Origin: Aaosphaeria pasadenensis
Lineage: Eukaryota; Ascomycota; Dothideomycetes; Pleosporales
Direction of reading: 5' to 3'
NCBI GenBank assembly: GCA_022813625.1
Contig: JAKLMB010000001.1
Coordinates: 1,984,001-2,048,000, forward strand
Length of the DNA: 64,000 nucleotides
Positions 55,901 through 64,000 of the stretch are shown piece after piece. Positions within the stretch are counted from its first letter, which is position 1; each line of letters opens with the position of its first letter. The notes below the pieces were generated by a model. It saw nothing but the letters and a program-made list of their open reading frames with translations, did no database searches and was not told the origin of the DNA. Made by a program: the position numbers and the translations under genes.

Positions 55901-58900
55901 TCAAGCGCGAAGACTGAACTAGGGAAGCCCTTACAACAACCCAATGACGGCAGAGCCTACGTTCGACAAGGTCATTACTGGCTGCGGCAAGGACCGCATG
56001 CTGTTGAAGAGCAGCTTCATTACATCATCACTCCTTTTGTTCAACGAAACATGAACAACCTTATTAGAGCTGCCTCAACACGCCGGTTTCCCGTTCTCAT
56101 ACAAGGTCCGACTTCTTCAGGTAAAACTAGCATGATTGAGTACCTGGCCAAGCGATCAGGCAATCAATTCGTGCGCATCAACAACCACGAGCATACTGAT
56201 CTGCAAGAATACCTGGGATCCTATGTTTCAGGTACGGATGGTAAACTCACCTTCCAAGAAGGCATTCTTGTTCGTGCGTTGCGAGAAGGCCACTGGATAG
56301 TTCTCGATGAACTCAATCTTGCACCTACAGATGTACTTGAAGCCTTGAATCGACTTCTAGACGATAACCGTGAACTTCTCATTCCCGAGACTCAAGAAGT
56401 TGTTCGGCCTCATGAGGACTTCATGCTGTTCGCCACTCAGAATCCTGCAGGCCTGTACGGGGGACGAAAGGTTCTCTCGCGAGCCTTCCGTAATCGATTC
56501 CTTGAGCTCCATTTCGATGACATTCCTGTAGAGGAATTAACGGAAATTTTGCATCGCCGCACAATGATACCAGAGTCATGGTGTAAGCGTATTGTCAAAG
56601 TCTATCAAGAACTCTCCACCTTGCGACAAGAGAACAGACTATTTGAGGATAAGAGCTTTGCTACATTGCGTGATCTTTTCAGATGGGCACAACGAAAAGC
56701 GGACACAATCCAGGATGTCGCAACCAACGGCTACTTATTACTCGCCGAACGAGTACGAAAAGAAGACGAGCGCCAGGCGGTCAAGAAAATCATTGAATCG
56801 GTCATGAGTAAGAGTGGACCAAGGGTGCAGGTTGAAGAGGAAAAACTGTTCAGCGAGGAAAGCTCCCCTGAGATCAAGTTCTACAAAGAGAAGCTCGGTG
56901 AACGCGAGGGCGTCGTTTGGACACAAGCCATGCGCCGCCTTTTCGTCCTAGTCGCACATGCCATACGCAACAACGAACCCGTGTTGCTTGTTGGAGAAAC
57001 GGGCTGTGGTAAAACAACAGTGTGCCAAATGCTTGCCGACGCCTTCGGAAAGCAGCTCCATATTGTCAATGCCCACCAGAACACTGAAACTGGTGACCTT
57101 ATTGGAGCACAGCGACCGATACGAAACAGATCCGCGATTGAAGACTTACTTCGCCAGCAATTGCTTTCCGTTCTAGCAAATGTCACAGGCTCCGTGGACT
57201 TGAATGCGAAAGACTTGTCACAACTTCTACAGGATTATGACGGCCTTGACCAGGAATCCCGCAATGCAATTCCCACTGAACACCGCGAGGAGATCCAGAT
57301 CAACCGAGTAAAAGCAGCCGCTCTATTCGAATGGGCAGATGGTAGCTTGGTACATGCAATGAAAACTGGACAATATTTCTTACTAGATGAAATCTCCCTC
57401 GCAGACGATTCAGTTCTGGAGCGACTCAACAGTGTCCTTGAATCTTCTCGGACACTGCTCTTGGCAGAGAAGGGTCCTATCGATTCTGTTGTTACTGCGA
57501 ATGAAGGTTTCCAGTTCCTCGCAACAATGAACCCTGGTGGCGACTATGGTAAACGAGAACTGTCACCTGCTTTGCGGAATCGATTCACCGAGATCTGGGT
57601 ACCCGCACTCTCGAACGTTGACGACATTCTACAGATCATACGCTCCAAGCTTGTGCAAAATGCCCTCCCCCATGCAGACTCAATTGTATCCTTTGCACGG
57701 TGGTTCAATGACAAGTACAACACTTCGGCAGCATCGTCAATCTCGATCCGAGATCTGCTTGCTTGGGTCACATTCATCAACACTTCTAACCATGAGGATC
57801 CAATCTTTGGCGTAGTACACGGTGCCGCCATGGTTTTCATCGACACGCTCGGAGCGAATCCTGCAGGGTTGTTAGCTATTGCACCAGCATCAATCAATGA
57901 CGAGCGCAAGGCCTGTGTGAATCAGCTGAGCGTATTGCTTCACCAGGATATCTCTTCACTATATTTTGGAGCGATTGATGTTGCTTCCGATGAGACATCG
58001 TTCCGATTAGGCTCTTTCGCCATTCCAAAGTTTTCGCAGACAGCATCAGAAGAGGCCAATTTCTCACTTGAAGCTTCCACAACTCGGTCAAATACCATGA
58101 GAGTAGTCCGCGCTCTTCAACTACCGAAACCTATTCTTCTAGAGGGTAATCCTGGTGTGGGAAAGACTACACTCGTCACAGCTTTGGCTAAGGCGATTGG
58201 AAAACCTTTGACCCGACTCAATCTTTCTGAGCAAACAGACTTGATGGACCTCTTTGGGTCTGACGTCCCCGTTGAGGGTGGCCAGGCAGGTACGTTCGCC
58301 TGGCGTGACGCCCCATTTTTGAAAGCTATGAAGAAAGGTGATTGGGTTCTATTGGATGAGATGAACTTGGCTTCCCAATCTGTCCTCGAAGGATTGAATG
58401 CCGTTCTCGATCATCGTGGTGCGGTATATATTTCAGAGCTGGACCAGACATTCCAAAAGCACGAATCGTTCCGTGTCTTCGCAGCGCAGAATCCTCATCA
58501 TCAGGGTGGCGGGCGAAAGGGCTTGCCTGCATCTTTCGTCAATCGTTTCACCGTTGTATATGCAGATGTCTTTGGACCCGAGGATCTTGCGTTAATCTGT
58601 ACGAAAATCTTCCCTTCCATCGAGAACGACGAAATCAGCAGACTCATCAGTTTCGTTGCTGCTCTCGACGACCATGTAGTCCAGAAGCGCGCTTTCGGTG
58701 CTCTTGGTACGCCGTGGGAATTCAATCTCCGTGATACACTGCGATGGCTCCAGCTGCTTGGAGCCCAGGGGTCTTCTCGTGACTTCCTGGATGCTATTTT
58801 CGTTCAGCGCTTCCGCTCCGAGACCGATCGAGCTCGTCTGTTAGAACTCTTTGAGAGAGTGTATGGCCAATCCAGGCCCCGGATCACTCTTTATCACAAT

Positions 58901-61900
58901 CTCGGGCCAACCTCATTCCAACTTGGGCTCGGCACGCTCCCAAGAGACCCCAGAGTGACACGCGCAAATCATGTCTCTCACCTACAAGTCTCACAGCTGG
59001 CTCCCATGGAGGCTCTCATATTGAGTGTGCAACGTTCATGGCCAGTCATTCTGGTAGGCGCTTCTGGAACAGGAAAGACAACACTCCTTGACCAATTGGC
59101 TTCATATGCCGGAGCAAATTTGGTTACATTCTCGATGAATGCGGATATCGATGCGATGGATCTAGTTGGAGGCTATGAACAGGCTGATCCGTCGCGAGAG
59201 ATCCACCGTTTTGTTGCTAGATTAAACCGAGACGTTCGACGCTGGCTAGCTGGAGAATTTGCTAAACCGGAAATCCGCGCTCAGTGCCTTGAATTGCTCG
59301 AGCTGCTGGAATCGAGTTCAGACCCGTCGCTAGACCGCATAGCAAGACATCTAGAGTGTATTGCACAATCTCCACCCGAAGCCGACACTGCAGGACCACT
59401 ACGGAAAGACCTAGAGACAATTTCACAGATTCCTAACGAAATCGAAGGTGCTCGTTTCGAATGGGTCGATGGTACACTCATCAGGGCACTTGAGCAAGGC
59501 GAATGGCTCGTTCTCGACAACGCCAATCTTTGCAGCAGTGCCGTTTTGGACCGACTGAACTCCCTCCTCGAGCCTAACGGGTATCTCAGCATCAATGAGC
59601 ACTCGACTGCCGATGGCGAAGCCCGGATCGTCTACCCCCACCCTAATTTCCGAATTTTCATGACTATGGATCCGAGGTTTGGTGAGCTCTCACGAGCCAT
59701 GCGAAATCGTGCCGTTGAAATTTGTCTGCTGCCGGGTGAGGAGACAGGGCAATCGTTGACCAGAGAACATTTGCCAATTTATCCACTGGACTCGCAGATG
59801 TATCGCTTCAGGCATTTCATGCATTCCAGACATGAGACGGACGATATCAAGTTAGAAAGGTTCGAAAATCTTTCGCTTGCGGATAGCAATCATCTTCAGA
59901 GCTTCGTTTCTCAAGTGGAGAAAGGCCTCATATCCCGAACATTGGAGTCCGACATCGATACAGCTGCACAAGTTTCCCCCAGAGACTCAATCATCCTCGT
60001 CCATAACCACTCGTTCTTGGATCGCAATAGCATCGCTGCATTCCTCAAGCAGAGATGGTCTCCCAGACTCCAGAATCTCCAAGACCAGCTCGTCGCGAAC
60101 TCTAATCATGAATGGCAAAAGTCTCTCACATCACTGCCATATCATCCGGCTAATGATGAACTTCGTCTGAACAGCAGTTCTCATGGACCAGATCTTTTCC
60201 TCTGGTTTGCCTGGTTTTACGACAATAGTGCAGATGTGTATGCTATGCAGAAGGCTATCGAATCCATACCATCGACCAAGTTCGAACGTCGTCGGGAAAA
60301 GCAAAAGTTGCCGGCTTTCTTGGATGCTTATTGGCGTATCCTGGCCGCATTTCTCGAGACCACCTGGAAGGCCTACCAATCCGGCGAAATCGACCAGGCT
60401 CCTCTCCAATCAGTCCGTGTACTATTCTGGACCTTTTTTGAATTGGCCAAGGGTCATGAGTTCGATCGCGCAACGTTTCAGACATACCTCAAGCTGATCA
60501 ACGAGTCAATTTCAACAAATTCCACTGATGCTGGTCATATGCTTGACCTCAAAAACTCATTATCGCAACAGTTGATGGTGTTTGACGCAGACACTCGCCT
60601 TCGTACCGGCCTCAGCATGGAACTCATCTGGAAGCATATGAGGCCTCGGACCGCACGCAATACAAAGCAACTTAAAGCTATACTGGACCTAGAAGTTTTG
60701 GCCGACCGGTTTGACGCTGTCATGTGGAAATCTACACTCAAAATCGATGAGATGATTCAAACCCGGGAAAGATTTGCCAGTGCCTTGCAGCTAGTCAGGA
60801 CTCAAGACATTGATGCCTCGGAGCTCTTAGTAAATCTCGAAGACTTTTTACAAGGGATTGAGAGTTCTGTCGGAGAGAATAGTGCTATCATTACACCATA
60901 CTTCGAGAACGTCTTTGAAGGGCTCTGCCAATACGTCGATCTACGACGAAGCTACAGTCTTGCTGCGGAACAGAACATCACAGATAAAGTCAGCATCGTG
61001 CGCGCCAAAGCCTCTCTCCTTGCACGCCGGTCGACCCAGTCGTTCGTTGTCAACCACATCGACAGCTCCTCGGAACATCTTGCAAGCTTGCATCGCTTTA
61101 CTGGACATGGTAAAGAATCTGCACGGGAGATGGCTCTGCAGAGCCGTGTTCACATCGCCACATTTCAGAAATTGCATGAATTGGATGAGCTTCAGTTGTC
61201 CCAATTGGATCGATTCGAATCTGAACTGTACATCTTTGGGCAGTACGTATCGCTTGAGGCCAACCAGATGACCGAAGGACAATACAATGCACAGGCAAGC
61301 AGTTATCAAGCTCGCCTTCATGAACTACTTGCCACACATTCCGACATCCTATCCTCAACTGCGCTACCGATAATCCTCAAGTCGGATGCACAGTTGTCTG
61401 AACAGCATCGTCAATTGATCGAGTCCACTCTGTCCCATGTGACGGCAGTCGGGAGCACATCCACTCTTAGCGAAGCATCTCAATCTTGGGTCAAGCTTGC
61501 ATTATCTGGGCTGGCTCTTTATGTACCAAACTATCCTCATGATCCAGCATTACGTCCTATGGTCGAACAGAGGCTGTTCAATGAGAAGAAGGCAACTGCT
61601 GTTCAAAAGTTGGAATCGCTACGTCGATTCCAAAATGATTTCACTGGTCAGAATACCAGCGTGCGCATCCGGAGCATAGAAGCGGAGATCCATGAAATGG
61701 GACTTGAACCTAGAGTCCCCGCAATAGTGCGACCTGAAGTTTCCGAGCTAGATGCACTCCAGGGCGAATTTTCAAACTTGCTCAGTATCATCCAGCCTCT
61801 TCTTGAAGGCAAGATGACGATATCAGATGCTTCATTGGACAAGACAATGCGACAGAACATCAGCCTAGTGATTGACAGACTGTCAAACTCATACAGAAGC

Positions 61901-64000
61901 TATACCGATATCACTAGTCCCGCTATTGGATACCTCGTTTGCCTAAACATCGGCCTGTCGCTGGGCTCTTTACTGGAGAAAGAGGAAACCAATGTCTCCA
62001 GAAGCCTCCAATACATCACCGAACACACGCCATTCTTCGGTCTGTCGGGAACGCAAACTGAATTCAAGCCGGACCTTCTCTTTACCGATTCTGAGAAAGA
62101 GCTGCAAAGGCTGAACCACTCCATTGACCTTCGATGGCACACGCTACAAAGTCTCACCATCACAAGTATTGTCGAACCCATCCCTATCATGGACAAGAGG
62201 GCCAGAGCGCTTGTCCACAGCATATTCCAATCCTTTTATAGTGACTGGAAGGTGAAACTACTGAAAGACCAGGAGACCGAAGCCAAACGATCGAACTTGT
62301 ACACCTACAAGGGCGATGAGCAGGAGACGGATGAAGCAGATCCAGAGCTTTTCCCAGACTACGATGCTGAACGAGAAACCACAGACACTTCTAAATCTAC
62401 ATCCCGCGAGCACGCTATTCGTGTAGCGCATGCCCATTCGAATCTCTTCCTCGGGAACGTGGAATCTGCAGGTGCTTTGCAGTCGCTCCTCCAGTGGTGC
62501 GCTGGCGAAATGGTGCGTGTGGCTGAAGGAAACTCACATGGCACCACCTACGAAAACGCGCTACCGACTATCCTTCTAAGCCTAGGCGACAAGGCAGATA
62601 TGATGGCATCTTCTGAGTCTGGCAAGCTGTACAACTTTTACTTCGATGCGAACATTTCAGAAGCCAAGAGATTCATCAACCTGGTGCATCGTACGCAACA
62701 GCGCTATCGCAAAATCCACACCGCTCTAGAGATGGATCATGCTACCATTCTAGATGTCTTGCGAACCTGTGACGAAGCGCTTGAGTTCAGGCACGTGGAC
62801 CCTGTCGCGAAGTTCATCACGAAAGTTGAGAAACTCCATGAATACATCAATGCCTGGCAACCGCTCGCTAGAAGAGATCTCAAGACCCCTGAGATTTTCG
62901 ATGAGATTACTAAATTGCTCGTCAGCTGGAGACAACTCGAACTTACAACATGGGCTCGCTTGTTCGACGTTGAAGTAGAGACTTGCCGCGATCATGCAAG
63001 GAGCTGGTTCTTCGTCGCTTATGAGACCATCATGGCAGCCTCGGAGTCTATTGGAGATCAGTCAGATCTAAACACCCACACAAAAGATCTTCTCAAAACG
63101 CTTGAAGGATTCTTTTCTTCTACCACTCTGGGTCAATTCGAGGGCCGCATTCGTCTACTCGAACAATTCCGTGCTCATGCAGCAATGCGTATGCAAGACG
63201 ATGATGCATTCCGTGCTATCCATCTTGCTCTCGACAATTTCATCGTATATTTCTCTCGATTCTTGACACCAGTTCAAGAAGCCCTGAGCAAGGGAAGGCA
63301 AGCACTGGAAAAAGAGATCGGCAACGTTATCAAACTCGCAAGCTGGAAGGACACAACGATTCAGGCACTGAAACAAAGTGCTAAAACATCCCATCGCAAG
63401 CTCACGAAACTCGTGCGAAAGTTCAGAGCTGTTCTGAACCGCCCCTTTTCCACGATGTACGACGCTGGCTTTCCAGAACAGGCATTTGCACTCCAACAAG
63501 TGAATCTCTTTGCAAGCGAGATCAAAGCAAGCCCGCAGTCCTTGCAAATTTGCGAGGCATCTATTCCCAGCTGGAATGACAGGCCATCGAGATTCAAAAA
63601 CGTTGATACAACCACTTCTCTAATGCAGAAACTTTCACGTCCTTCTGCCGAAAGTGCGGATGGTGCAGTGTACATTGAAAGCTTCATTTCAGATCTGGAG
63701 ACAACAATGGCTGAACTACAGAAGGCCACCCCGTCCGTCTTGACGGAAGAAAACAAACAAACCGTTCAACATCTCAAGACACGGAAGCGCAAACTCTACG
63801 CTGATACAATGAAAGAGCTTCGCTTGATGGGTATTGTCTCCAATCTCAGCAGTAACGTTCTTGTTAAGCAAGATGAGCTATCCACAATTCTTGCGCAGCT
63901 CCCTATTAGTTCTTCGGATCAAAAGAACGGAACAGGAGCAGCGTATTTCCTCCACAAATCTCTTAGTCTGATGGCTCCAGTCCGCCAGGTCTTCAAGGAA
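52997..64000 (+). CDS. MDN1: Midasin, AAA+ ATPase of 60S ribosome biogenesis (partial, runs off right edge)
   Basis: Dynein-like hexameric AAA+ protein that pulls assembly factors (Ytm1, Rsa4) off pre-60S particles. One uninterrupted frame of 3668 codons, checked at many points, runs from the ATG at 52997 to base 64000. The six AAA modules are seen by their Walker A motifs: TGIAGSSKT (~264), VGETGTGKT (~596), QGPTSSGKT (~1036), VGETGCGKT (~1332), EGNPGVGKT (~1716) and VGASGTGKT (~2020). Walker B examples are WIFIEDLDRAP, WILLDEINLAS, WIVLDELNLAP, YFLLDEISLAD, WVLLDEMNLAS and WLVLDNANLC. AAA1 lacks the last Gly of GxxGxGK. A long helical linker follows; the acidic region and MIDAS domain (the rest of ~4900 residues) lie outside the window. 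An ATG at 52918 is out of frame. Confidence 0.97.
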   Translation, partial: MANCHELAAAALDPLRTDEIFSQNSELFAEVCARWISSGSNSVFKIAAFGRILPLAPHVAEHVERFLATCSQTPILGSQESDLSVSNLRKPDLLQLLLGTFRILSFDSIGISRYVRPLVLEGLLDHPDRTVRYIAVRTLCLYLHTADDATQDMIKRYIQEGEIEDRWEDQTINYRFLSLWEEKRWSLLQQKLKTRTSDTGTVSQAAKAGQLSPYTVNINGVLLPRLEGAPSRKTPSELISTPTTESNLRHVAEGLLDSRPILLTGIAGSSKTLLTRYFAWHLNKLDTMVTLHLNEQSDAKLLVGMYTTGAKPGTFSWRPGVLTTAVREGRWIFIEDLDRAPNEVISTLLPLIERGQLLIPSRGETVTAARGFRIIATMRSTLNPRGQEIAPRQNMIGMRFWNHVKVQMPQLDEFETILTEKYPTLQQHAPGLIRVYSRLLSLYSDAKFSSENGTSIRALTPRDLLKWSDRIASLLSQSSTFSAAKTDEIFMEAYDCFAGSLRSDQARLKVMACVAEELHIDPQRRDHLLENREVKLEAPSKSSTSGVLRIGRARLTRSKSQRRQMSNRPFSTNAYTLRLLEKVAVAVDHQEPLLLVGETGTGKTTTIQYLAEQLGRKMVAFNLSQQSESSDLLGGYKPVNVRSLVIPLKDEFDELFDMTFARKKNLPFLEMMGKRVAKGEWKRVCMLWRAALKRVDAERKSRESRTSSPDPDGGQPKKKRKVDGLPASFPGARWEKFAADLQDLEAQLASGSEAFAFSFLEGNIVKAVRNGDWILLDEINLASSDTLEALADLLGGGPDGTPSLLLTETGNVERIEAHPNFRVFAAMNPATDVGKKDLPPGIRSRFTELYVESPDSDIKSLRNIVEKYLGGDTIDAVLVKTASDVTNLYLDIQRLAKSNMLVDGADQKAHFSLRTLTRALSYAREISPLCTLRRALYEAFHMSFLTFLGKASEDLVAPLIKQHLFSQKSSAKTELGKPLQQPNDGRAYVRQGHYWLRQGPHAVEEQLHYIITPFVQRNMNNLIRAASTRRFPVLIQGPTSSGKTSMIEYLAKRSGNQFVRINNHEHTDLQEYLGSYVSGTDGKLTFQEGILVRALREGHWIVLDELNLAPTDVLEALNRLLDDNRELLIPETQEVVRPHEDFMLFATQNPAGLYGGRKVLSRAFRNRFLELHFDDIPVEELTEILHRRTMIPESWCKRIVKVYQELSTLRQENRLFEDKSFATLRDLFRWAQRKADTIQDVATNGYLLLAERVRKEDERQAVKKIIESVMSKSGPRVQVEEEKLFSEESSPEIKFYKEKLGEREGVVWTQAMRRLFVLVAHAIRNNEPVLLVGETGCGKTTVCQMLADAFGKQLHIVNAHQNTETGDLIGAQRPIRNRSAIEDLLRQQLLSVLANVTGSVDLNAKDLSQLLQDYDGLDQESRNAIPTEHREEIQINRVKAAALFEWADGSLVHAMKTGQYFLLDEISLADDSVLERLNSVLESSRTLLLAEKGPIDSVVTANEGFQFLATMNPGGDYGKRELSPALRNRFTEIWVPALSNVDDILQIIRSKLVQNALPHADSIVSFARWFNDKYNTSAASSISIRDLLAWVTFINTSNHEDPIFGVVHGAAMVFIDTLGANPAGLLAIAPASINDERKACVNQLSVLLHQDISSLYFGAIDVASDETSFRLGSFAIPKFSQTASEEANFSLEASTTRSNTMRVVRALQLPKPILLEGNPGVGKTTLVTALAKAIGKPLTRLNLSEQTDLMDLFGSDVPVEGGQAGTFAWRDAPFLKAMKKGDWVLLDEMNLASQSVLEGLNAVLDHRGAVYISELDQTFQKHESFRVFAAQNPHHQGGGRKGLPASFVNRFTVVYADVFGPEDLALICTKIFPSIENDEISRLISFVAALDDHVVQKRAFGALGTPWEFNLRDTLRWLQLLGAQGSSRDFLDAIFVQRFRSETDRARLLELFERVYGQSRPRITLYHNLGPTSFQLGLGTLPRDPRVTRANHVSHLQVSQLAPMEALILSVQRSWPVILVGASGTGKTTLLDQLASYAGANLVTFSMNADIDAMDLVGGYEQADPSREIHRFVARLNRDVRRWLAGEFAKPEIRAQCLELLELLESSSDPSLDRIARHLECIAQSPPEADTAGPLRKDLETISQIPNEIEGARFEWVDGTLIRALEQGEWLVLDNANLCSSAVLDRLNSLLEPNGYLSINEHSTADGEARIVYPHPNFRIFMTMDPRFGELSRAMRNRAVEICLLPGEETGQSLTREHLPIYPLDSQMYRFRHFMHSRHETDDIKLERFENLSLADSNHLQSFVSQVEKGLISRTLESDIDTAAQVSPRDSIILVHNHSFLDRNSIAAFLKQRWSPRLQNLQDQLVANSNHEWQKSLTSLPYHPANDELRLNSSSHGPDLFLWFAWFYDNSADVYAMQKAIESIPSTKFERRREKQKLPAFLDAYWRILAAFLETTWKAYQSGEIDQAPLQSVRVLFWTFFELAKGHEFDRATFQTYLKLINESISTNSTDAGHMLDLKNSLSQQLMVFDADTRLRTGLSMELIWKHMRPRTARNTKQLKAILDLEVLADRFDAVMWKSTLKIDEMIQTRERFASALQLVRTQDIDASELLVNLEDFLQGIESSVGENSAIITPYFENVFEGLCQYVDLRRSYSLAAEQNITDKVSIVRAKASLLARRSTQSFVVNHIDSSSEHLASLHRFTGHGKESAREMALQSRVHIATFQKLHELDELQLSQLDRFESELYIFGQYVSLEANQMTEGQYNAQASSYQARLHELLATHSDILSSTALPIILKSDAQLSEQHRQLIESTLSHVTAVGSTSTLSEASQSWVKLALSGLALYVPNYPHDPALRPMVEQRLFNEKKATAVQKLESLRRFQNDFTGQNTSVRIRSIEAEIHEMGLEPRVPAIVRPEVSELDALQGEFSNLLSIIQPLLEGKMTISDASLDKTMRQNISLVIDRLSNSYRSYTDITSPAIGYLVCLNIGLSLGSLLEKEETNVSRSLQYITEHTPFFGLSGTQTEFKPDLLFTDSEKELQRLNHSIDLRWHTLQSLTITSIVEPIPIMDKRARALVHSIFQSFYSDWKVKLLKDQETEAKRSNLYTYKGDEQETDEADPELFPDYDAERETTDTSKSTSREHAIRVAHAHSNLFLGNVESAGALQSLLQWCAGEMVRVAEGNSHGTTYENALPTILLSLGDKADMMASSESGKLYNFYFDANISEAKRFINLVHRTQQRYRKIHTALEMDHATILDVLRTCDEALEFRHVDPVAKFITKVEKLHEYINAWQPLARRDLKTPEIFDEITKLLVSWRQLELTTWARLFDVEVETCRDHARSWFFVAYETIMAASESIGDQSDLNTHTKDLLKTLEGFFSSTTLGQFEGRIRLLEQFRAHAAMRMQDDDAFRAIHLALDNFIVYFSRFLTPVQEALSKGRQALEKEIGNVIKLASWKDTTIQALKQSAKTSHRKLTKLVRKFRAVLNRPFSTMYDAGFPEQAFALQQVNLFASEIKASPQSLQICEASIPSWNDRPSRFKNVDTTTSLMQKLSRPSAESADGAVYIESFISDLETTMAELQKATPSVLTEENKQTVQHLKTRKRKLYADTMKELRLMGIVSNLSSNVLVKQDELSTILAQLPISSSDQKNGTGAAYFLHKSLSLMAPVRQVFKE

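Overview
The window is nuclear DNA of a filamentous ascomycete (Pezizomycotina). The evidence is short spliceosomal introns (mostly 47-73 bp, GTAAGT-like donors, CTAAC/CTGAC branch sites), long intron-poor exons, and a gene set of conserved ascomycete housekeeping genes plus fungal-specific families (DUF7730, steryl-acetyl-hydrolase-like esterase). The class cannot be settled from sequence alone; Leotiomycetes would fit but is only a guess. Exon joins were made by eye; every spliced gene given here totals a whole number of codons.

Region 1-6.3 kb is the unusual part. At least five small genes, all on the minus strand and 1.2-1.5 kb apart, form a tandem family that I do not recognise. The proteins are very divergent but keep a C-x2/3-H-type site, a W-x2-C(-x-H) site 64-70 residues later, and a phase-1 intron of 50-53 bp exactly 9-10 codons after the second Cys. 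Each promoter has a TATA box about 130-215 bp before the ATG with a GAGTCA/GACTC element just upstream. A 27-bp minisatellite and a 43-bp direct repeat lie between the genes. This is the best candidate here for an undescribed system.

Region 6.3-30.5 kb is conserved: ER glucosidase I (with a C-terminal KDEL), tri-snRNP 27K protein, Elongator Elp5, a degenerate short-chain dehydrogenase, a DUF1640/MCUR1-like mitochondrial protein, peroxisomal enoyl-CoA isomerase, Pet100, TACO1/YebC, the 2029-residue HEAT protein Laa1, a secreted alpha/beta hydrolase, an AlaX-type tRNA editing protein and a DUF7730 protein.

Region 30.5-52.7 kb holds tuberin (Tsc2, TORC1 control), the importin-alpha exporter Cse1, a G-rich single-pass membrane protein, a small orphan, a membrane-anchored HSL-family esterase, a large RING/Met-Asn-Gly/RS-domain protein, P5C reductase, Ctk3 and mitochondrial ribosomal L7/L12. 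From 52,997 to the right edge runs one uninterrupted reading frame for the first 3668 residues of midasin (Mdn1/Rea1), with all six AAA modules. Many neighbours are divergent pairs sharing a promoter (Elp5/SDR, Eci1/Pet100, Taco1/Laa1, Tsc2/Cse1, esterase/RING, Pro3/Ctk3, L7-L12/Mdn1); there is no operon-like logic and no tRNA, rRNA, transposon or CRISPR array was seen.
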